A DNA stretch of 37,054 bases from Syntrophaceae bacterium UBA5619 (GTDB taxonomy: Bacteria; Desulfobacterota; Syntrophia; Syntrophales; UBA5619), in contig DIKL01000054.1 of assembly GCA_002424545.1 (NCBI GenBank), forward strand, positions 178 to 37,231, read 5' to 3'. The notes under the pieces were generated by a model, which saw nothing but the letters and a program-made list of their open reading frames with translations, did not search any database and had not been told where the DNA came from. Shown here in pieces: positions 32,160-37,054 of the stretch (within the stretch, counting starts at the first letter, position 1; each line of letters starts with the position of its first letter). Position numbers and translations under genes: made by a program.

Positions 32160-33289
32160 AACCCCTCCCGTTTGAGAACCGCGCAGTTGAGCGCCGTCAG
32201 CACGGCAAACATGACCGTCAGGACCAGGAGATCGGGCCAGAGGGTCGCGAACCCAAGGTCCCGGAGGTAGATCCCGGCCAGGATGTCGATGTAGTACCTG
32301 GCCGGAACGAAATAGGTGACGATTTGGAGGACCTTCGGCATGTTGATGATTGGAAAGACGAAGTCCGACAGCAGCAGCGACGGGAGGTAGGTGATCAATA
32401 CGGCCGCCTGGTTGGCCACCATCTGGGATTTGGTCACGGACGAGATCAGCAGGCCGAGCGTCAGCGCAACGAGGATGTAAAGCGAGGAGGCGAGAATCAT
32501 CAGATAGAAGCTCGCCTTCATCACGACGCCGAAGAGGACCTGACCCATCAGGACCGAAACCAGAACATCGATGAGGGCAATCACGAAATAGGGGATCGCC
32601 TTGCCGACAAGGAATTCCCCCGCCCGGACGGGGAGCGACCGGATCGTCTCCATCGTGCCGTTTTCGTATTCCCGGGCGATGACCAGCGACGTCAGCATCG
32701 CCCCGACGATCATGATGATGATGGCGATGATCCCCGGGATGATGAAGTTCCGGCTTTCGAGGTCCTCGTTGAACCAGACCCGGATCCTTCCCTCGACGGG
32801 CGGTTGGATCTTCTCCATCCCCTGTCGGTCGAGGTAATCGACCAGCAGCTTCCGGTTGTAACTCTCGACGAAGCCGCTGATGTAGGCGCGGGAGATTCCG
32901 GCGAAGTTCGGATCGCTGCCGTCGAGCAAAATCTGGAGGGCGGCCTCCCGGTCGGACCGGAGGTCGGCCGTCCAGCCGGAGGGGATGATCACGGCCAGCG
33001 TCGTCCGGCCGAAGTCGAGTTCCCTTGTTGCGGCCCTGCCGTCGGGGAGTTGGGCAACAATCCGGAAATAGGGAGAGGCCCCGAGGCGGCGGATAAAGTC
33101 GCGGCTCATGTCCGTCCGGTCCTGGTCGACGACGACCGTCTCGATGTGCTCCACATCGAGGCTGAGCGCATAGCCGAACAAAAGGATCAGCAGAAGCGGC
33201 AGGGCGAAGGCCAGGTAGAGGCTCCGGAAGTCCCGGAGCAGGTGGTAGATCTCCTTGCGGACGATCGCCCGGACATTTCTCAGATTCAC
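32156..33289 (-). CDS. ABC-2 type permease, YbhS-like
   Basis: 377 aa from the GTG at 33289, which has AAGGAA six nt upstream and yields exactly the usual YbhS length. A longer reading frame to 33340 has a poorer ribosome site. It has an N-terminal helix (YLAFALPLLLILLFGYAL), a periplasmic domain, and a C-terminal bundle with the loop EYENGTMETIRSLPV and the closing DLGFATLWPDLLVLTVM. It pairs with the downstream permease. Confidence 0.93.
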   Translation of the reverse strand: MNLRNVRAIVRKEIYHLLRDFRSLYLAFALPLLLILLFGYALSLDVEHIETVVVDQDRTDMSRDFIRRLGASPYFRIVAQLPDGRAATRELDFGRTTLAVIIPSGWTADLRSDREAALQILLDGSDPNFAGISRAYISGFVESYNRKLLVDYLDRQGMEKIQPPVEGRIRVWFNEDLESRNFIIPGIIAIIIMIVGAMLTSLVIAREYENGTMETIRSLPVRAGEFLVGKAIPYFVIALIDVLVSVLMGQVLFGVVMKASFYLMILASSLYILVALTLGLLISSVTKSQMVANQAAVLITYLPSLLLSDFVFPIINMPKVLQIVTYFVPARYYIDILAGIYLRDLGFATLWPDLLVLTVMFAVLTALNCAVLKREGL

Positions 33290-33362
33290 GCGCGTTTCCT
33301 TCCCGCCTCTCCCCATACGGGCAGCCTGGCGGTTGTTCACCGGAAAATGAAACCCTCTGTAT

Positions 33363-34133
33363 CTACTTTCCGATATTTTTCCCGGACATCAGCGCGACGA
33401 ATGCGTCGTTGAGGTCCGCGTCGGGCTTGTCCGGACAGGCCCCGCGGACGATCTCCTCGGGACTTCCCGCGGCGACGATCCGCCCCTCATTGATCATGAC
33501 GATCCGCCCGCAATGGTGCGCCTCGTCCATGTAATGGGTCGTGACAAAGATGGTGATCCCCTCCGCGGCGATCTTCCGGATGAAATCCCAGAAGCGGCGG
33601 CGGGTAATCGGATCGACACCGGAAGTCGGCTCGTCCAGAAAGAGGATCCGCGGGCGGTGGAGCAGGGCGCAGCCGAGCGCGAGTCGCTGTCGCCATCCCG
33701 GCGGAATGTCCCGGGTGAGACGGTCGCGCGCCGCTTTCAGCCGGGTCATGTCGAGGACCCAGTCGATCCGTTCCGCCCATTCCCGCTGCGGCACGCTGTA
33801 CACCCCAAGGTAGAAGCGGAGGTTCTCGAAGGGGGTCAGATCCTCGTACAACGAAAACTTTTGGGACATGTAGCCGATCGCATGTTTGACTTCCTCGGTT
33901 TCCGTGAGGATGTCGTGCCCCGCGACCTTTGCCTCTCCCGACGTGGGCGCGAGGATGCCGCAAAGCATCCGGATCGTAGTGGATTTCCCGGATCCGTTCG
34001 ATCCCAGGAACCCGAAGATCTCGCCGGGGCGGACCGAGAAGGAGATCCGGTTTACGGCGACAAAGTCCTCGAAACGCTTCTCGAGCTCCCGCACGACGAT
34101 GGTTCCCGAATGGTTTTCTCCGTCAGCGACCAT
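33363..34133 (-). CDS. ABC exporter ATPase, second half of a split YbhF
   Basis: 256 aa from the ATG at 34133, which has GGGGAGG about 7 nt upstream; the open frame reaches 34220 but overlaps the upstream gene. Walker A GSNGSGKST (44-52), Q-loop YMSQKFSLYEDLT, Walker B ILFLDEPTSGVDP and switch TTHYMDEAHHC. The signature that is normally LSGGQ reads DIPPGWRQRLAL, a divergent form. The start overlaps the end of the preceding ATPase gene by 11 nt. In E. coli the two ATPase halves are fused as YbhF; here they are two genes. Confidence 0.92.
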   Translation of the reverse strand: MVADGENHSGTIVVRELEKRFEDFVAVNRISFSVRPGEIFGFLGSNGSGKSTTIRMLCGILAPTSGEAKVAGHDILTETEEVKHAIGYMSQKFSLYEDLTPFENLRFYLGVYSVPQREWAERIDWVLDMTRLKAARDRLTRDIPPGWRQRLALGCALLHRPRILFLDEPTSGVDPITRRRFWDFIRKIAAEGITIFVTTHYMDEAHHCGRIVMINEGRIVAAGSPEEIVRGACPDKPDADLNDAFVALMSGKNIGK

Positions 34134-34935
34134 CGGGAATCCTCCCCGTTTGGGCGTGATCCGCCTTTCGGTCATCGCCCTTTTGCCCCGGCCCGAAGGC
34201 GTCATGTGCAAGATCCGCATCGGCCGCCCCGATCCGCTCGATGATCGCCTCCTCGAGGGTCGGGTAGCCGCCGCGGAGCTGCTCCGGGGTTGCCGTGTCC
34301 AGGAGTTCCGATCGGTGCATCAGCGCCAGCCGGTCGCACCGCTCTCCCTCGTCGAGATAGGCTGTGGAGACGAGGATGGTCATCCCCTTTTCGCGCATTC
34401 GGCCGAGGATTTCCCAGAACTCGTGGCGGGAGACGGGATCGACGCCGTTGGTCGGCTCGTCGAGAAAGAGGATGCGCGGCGTATGGATCAAGGCACAGAC
34501 CAGCCCCAGTTTCTGCCTCATGCCACCGGAGAGGTTGCCCGCCAACCGCCGCCGGAACGGCGTCAGATTGCTGAACGCCAGCAGCCGGTCGATCCGCTCG
34601 GCCCGCCCTTGCATTGGCACCTGGTAGATGTCGGCGTAGAAATCGAGGTTCTCCATCACGGTCAGGTCGGGGTAGAGACCGAAGCGCTGGCTCATGTAGC
34701 CGATGTCGGGCTTGATCGCCTCGGCCTCGCGCACCGTGTGGCGGCCGAGCACCCACGCGTCCCCCGCGGTCGGGTCGAGGATCGCCGTCAGCATGCGCAG
34801 GGAGGTGGTCTTGCCGGCACCGTCGGGGCCGATCAGGCCGAAGATCTCCCCCGGCGCCACCGTCAGCGTCAGCTCCTCGACGGCGGCAATGCCGTTGAAG
34901 CGCTTGGTCAGGCGGTCAGTGCGGATGGCGTCCAT
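34123..34935 (-). CDS. ABC exporter ATPase, first half of a split YbhF
   Basis: 270 aa. Walker A GPDGAGKTT (36-44), Q-loop YMSQRFGLYPDLT, signature LSGGMRQK, Walker B ILFLDEPTNGVDP and the switch region STAYLDEGERCDR. The switch position has Ala-Tyr where many relatives have a His, a feature I note without interpreting. It pairs with the next ATPase to energise the two ABC-2 permeases. Codon use shifts partway along this gene: arginine is CGC in about the first 105 codons and mainly CGG afterwards. Confidence 0.93.
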   Translation of the reverse strand: MDAIRTDRLTKRFNGIAAVEELTLTVAPGEIFGLIGPDGAGKTTSLRMLTAILDPTAGDAWVLGRHTVREAEAIKPDIGYMSQRFGLYPDLTVMENLDFYADIYQVPMQGRAERIDRLLAFSNLTPFRRRLAGNLSGGMRQKLGLVCALIHTPRILFLDEPTNGVDPVSRHEFWEILGRMREKGMTILVSTAYLDEGERCDRLALMHRSELLDTATPEQLRGGYPTLEEAIIERIGAADADLAHDAFGPGQKGDDRKADHAQTGRIPDGR

Positions 34936-34989
34936 GAGCTAGACCGGCTTCAGCAGCAGGGAGCGACATGCAGGGAAGCCCCGCCCCGG

Positions 34990-35991
34990 TTACTGGTCGG
35001 CCAGGTCGATGACGGCATCGGCGGGCATCCCCGGCTTCAGCTCCTGGTCGGGGTTGGGGAGGGTGATCTTGATCCGGTAGACGAGCTTGACCCGCTCCTT
35101 GTCGGTCTGGACGTTTTTCGGGGTGAACTCGGCATCCTGGGCAATGAAGGTGACGGTGCCCCGGTAGTCCCGGTCGGGATAGGTGTCGGTGGTGACGCGC
35201 ACCGGCTGCCCCAGCTTGACCCGGCCGAGGTCAGTCTCGGCGATGTAGCCCCGCAGCCACACCGGGTCGAGGCGCCCGAGGGTGACCACCGGTGTGCCGG
35301 CGGCTACATATTCCCCGGGTTCGATATTTTCCGAGAGCACCACACCCGCCATCGGTGCGGTCAAATGGGCGTAGCCGAGGCGGGTGCGCGCCTGCGCCAG
35401 GGCTTCCTCGGCCAGTTGCAACTGCGCCCGGGCCTGTTCGACCTGCTCGACGCGGAACCCCTTGCGCAGCAAGGCCAGCTGCGCACCGGCTTCCCCGACC
35501 CGGCCCTGGGCAACTTCGTGGGCGGCATGCGAGGTCTCGGCTTCGCGCGCAGCGATCAGATCCTGGGCGAACAACTCACGATCGCGCTGCCATTCGCTCG
35601 CAGCCCGCACCAACTCCGCCTCGGCCTGCACCAGAGTCGCCTCGGCCCGGGCAATTTCTTCGGTGCGGAAACCGGCTGCCATCTCGGCATACACGGCGCG
35701 GGCCCGCTCGACCTCGGCCTGTTGCAGCGCCACCGCATGCTCCAGGTCGGCGCTGTCCAGGCGGGCGATCAGCGCCCCCGGCAGAACCCGATCGCCTTCG
35801 CGCACCGGCCGCTCGACGACATGCCCCGCAATCCGGAAGCTGACTTCGGCATCGGTCACCTCGATGTTGCCGGAGAGGCGCAACTCCGCCGCCGCCGGCC
35901 GGGAGGGGGAGGTCAGTCGCCACAGCAGCATGGCACCGATCACCACGACCAGCACGACGAGCAGCAGTTTGACAATACGGCGACGGCTCAT
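34990..35991 (-). CDS. HlyD-type membrane fusion protein, YbhG-like
   Basis: 333 aa from the ATG at 35991 with AGGAG about 8 nt upstream, matching the 332-residue YbhG. One N-terminal helix (KLLLVVLVVVIGAMLLW) anchors it. The periplasmic part has a biotinyl-lipoyl-like hairpin domain with SGNIEVTDAEVSFRIAGHV, a long alpha-helical coiled-coil rich in Ala, Glu and Gln (about residues 90-200), and a beta-barrel domain with TPVVTLGRLDPVWLRGYIAE. It bridges the inner-membrane pump to an outer-membrane channel that is not in the window. First gene of the exporter operon. Confidence 0.93.
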   Translation of the reverse strand: MSRRRIVKLLLVVLVVVIGAMLLWRLTSPSRPAAAELRLSGNIEVTDAEVSFRIAGHVVERPVREGDRVLPGALIARLDSADLEHAVALQQAEVERARAVYAEMAAGFRTEEIARAEATLVQAEAELVRAASEWQRDRELFAQDLIAAREAETSHAAHEVAQGRVGEAGAQLALLRKGFRVEQVEQARAQLQLAEEALAQARTRLGYAHLTAPMAGVVLSENIEPGEYVAAGTPVVTLGRLDPVWLRGYIAETDLGRVKLGQPVRVTTDTYPDRDYRGTVTFIAQDAEFTPKNVQTDKERVKLVYRIKITLPNPDQELKPGMPADAVIDLADQ

Positions 35992-36107
35992 CAGCAGACT
36001 CCTGCGGCAGCCGGCCATCAGCACCCAAGCGCCGCGCCCCCCTCCGGGCGGGAGGAGTTGTACACGCTGACGGTCCGGTACCACCGATGCCCATCCTGCC
36101 AAGGTGA

Positions 36108-36136
36108 TTTAAACGCCCGCTTGCGCCAATTGTCAA
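36108..36136 (-). promoter_or_regulatory. Promoter of the ybhGFSR-like exporter operon
   Basis: Minus-strand TTGACA (36136-36131), 17-nt spacer and TTTAAA (36113-36108). Transcription would begin near 36101, about 110 nt before the ybhG-like start. The 5' UTR has a CCTCC-CGCCC-GGAGG stem. The longer frame that begins at 36102 is therefore unlikely to be translated. Confidence 0.6.
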
Positions 36137-36221
36137 GCAACCGGGGCGGCCCTGGCCAGGTTTGCAGGAGGTGGTCTTTGTGTTAGGTTTAGATGAGAGG
36201 ATTTTCCCTCGGGAGGAAGTG

Positions 36222-37054
36222 GTGCGCAGATGGATACGTGCTGCAATCGCGGCCATCGTCTTGCTGCTGGTGACAGCGACGGCGGTGGCTCTGTTCGGTC
36301 CGAACCTGCTCGGCAACTATGCCCGGGAGTGGGTCAAAGCGGAAACCGGCCGCGTGCTGACGCTCGGCAAAGTCAACATCAACCTGCTGGCGCTGAGTGT
36401 CGAGATTCACGACCTGAGCTTGTCGGAAGCCGACCAGGCCAGGACGTTTATCGCCTGGAAACGGCTCTACCTGGCCTTGAGTCCGCGTTCGCTCTGGCAC
36501 CGGGCACCGGTGATCCGCGAACTGCACCTGGAAAACCCCACGCTGCACATCGAACGACTGCCGGATGCACGCTTCAACTTCAGTGATCTGCTGGAGCGCC
36601 CGGAGCGTGGAGCAGACCAACCGGCCGCTACCGCGGCGCCGGCCCGCTACTCCCTCAACAACCTGACCATCGCCGGCGGACAGATCGAGATTATCGACCG
36701 CACCCTGACTGACCCGGCCAGCCATCGGGTCGAGGCGCTGGAACTGGCCCTGCCGTTCATCGGCAACCTCCCCTACCTGGCCGACCGCTACGTCCAGCCG
36801 CTGCTGCGCGCGACGGTCAACGGCACCCCCTTCGAATTCCGGGGGGAACTCAAGCCTTTCGCCGATACCCAGGAATATGGGGTCAAACTCAAATTCGACG
36901 GCATCGACCTCCCCTATTACCTGGGGTACCTGCCGGCCAATCTGCCGGTGACGGTCAACAATGGTCGACTCGACGTTGATCTCGACCTGATCTATCGGGC
37001 CTCGGCATCAACCAAGCCGGTGTTGGAGATGACCGGCCGCTTCGACCTCATGGT
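36222..37054 (+). CDS. AsmA-like/DUF748-type envelope protein, N-terminal part (3' end outside window)
   Basis: 277 codons visible; the frame is still open at the window edge. GTG start at 36222 with GGGAGGAAGTG just upstream. Residues 6-27 form a membrane anchor (RAAIAAIVLLLVTATAVALFG). The rest fits the AsmA/DUF748 pattern: VKAETGRVLTLGKVNINLLALSVEIHDLSLSE, then beta-rich repeats such as NNLTIAGGQIEIIDR and TVNNGRLDVDLDL. Such proteins span the periplasm and are linked to lipid transport or outer-membrane assembly; the role here is inferred. It diverges from the ybhG-like gene. CTG is the main leucine codon (hand count 28 CTG, 12 CTC, 4 TTG). Confidence 0.85.
   Translation, partial: MRRWIRAAIAAIVLLLVTATAVALFGPNLLGNYAREWVKAETGRVLTLGKVNINLLALSVEIHDLSLSEADQARTFIAWKRLYLALSPRSLWHRAPVIRELHLENPTLHIERLPDARFNFSDLLERPERGADQPAATAAPARYSLNNLTIAGGQIEIIDRTLTDPASHRVEALELALPFIGNLPYLADRYVQPLLRATVNGTPFEFRGELKPFADTQEYGVKLKFDGIDLPYYLGYLPANLPVTVNNGRLDVDLDLIYRASASTKPVLEMTGRFDLM

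Noticed and set aside
33886..36186. 766-codon open frame on the plus strand
   Set aside because: Antisense to the two ATPase genes and the ybhG-like gene; composition is shadow-like with no recognisable domain.
1..37054. CRISPR arrays, insertion sequences, integrases, phage genes, defence systems
   Set aside because: No spaced direct-repeat array, terminal inverted repeats with a transposase, or nuclease/integrase motif was found on reading both strands.

Overview
This is a GC-rich bacterial chromosomal window. It looks like a deltaproteobacterial-type anaerobe (Desulfobacterota, perhaps Syntrophales-like). That placement is an inference from gene content: MEP isoprenoid genes, citramalate-based isoleucine synthesis, a gluconeogenic aldolase/bisphosphatase pair, ferredoxin and Nfu, an RNase E/G with a long tail, and a family III CoA-transferase. 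No rRNA, tRNA, CRISPR array, transposase or phage gene was seen. Most of the window is core metabolism; the clearest accessory segments are a UgpB-like uptake cluster and an ABC-2 exporter operon.

Layout. (1) 1-4671, plus strand: 3' part of dxs, tlyA, an IspH-UbiA fusion gene, a small lipoprotein, an Nfu-type Fe-S carrier and a 2[4Fe-4S] ferredoxin, closed by a terminator. (2) 4852-9228, plus: tmk, holB, ricT and metG, closed by a perfect hairpin that serves both strands. (3) 9283-11683, minus: a class II aldolase-type enzyme and class I fructose-1,6-bisphosphatase (fbp). (4) 11684-12132: noncoding, with a good sigma-70-type promoter firing into a radical SAM gene (12133-13002). (5) 13099-18990, minus: yciO/sua5-type gene, RNase E/G, a cysteine desulfurase-like aminotransferase and a lipoprotein alpha/beta hydrolase, in transcription order. 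(6) 19130-20933, minus: cimA, preceded by an isoleucine-rich leader peptide and an intrinsic terminator, which looks like a complete transcription attenuator. (7) 21137-27487, plus: a Ugp-like ABC importer (ATPase, binding protein, two permeases), an MFS transporter and a PfkB-family kinase. (8) 27548-29736, minus: a GhrA-like 2-hydroxyacid dehydrogenase followed by a CaiB/BaiF-type CoA-transferase, with a strong promoter. (9) 29998-35991, minus: a YbhG-F-F-S-R type exporter operon (membrane fusion protein, two separate ATPases, two ABC-2 permeases) ending in a protein I do not recognise. (10) 36222 to the end, plus: the start of an AsmA-like/DUF748-type envelope protein.

How the parts fit together. 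The first cluster holds the first and last enzymes of the MEP pathway with small Fe-S proteins that could serve IspH, a 4Fe-4S enzyme, and it fuses IspH to a prenyltransferase-like membrane domain. The cimA leader and terminator would tie isoleucine supply to cimA transcription. In the ugp-like cluster a hairpin between the binding-protein and permease genes probably sets subunit ratios. Base and codon use changes inside the first ATPase gene of the exporter operon, so the right-hand 2.4 kb or so may have a different origin or, if this is a metagenome bin, may need an assembly check. The observations most worth following are the IspH-UbiA fusion with a degraded first Asp-rich motif, the Ile leader/attenuator of cimA, and the unrecognised protein at the end of the exporter operon.
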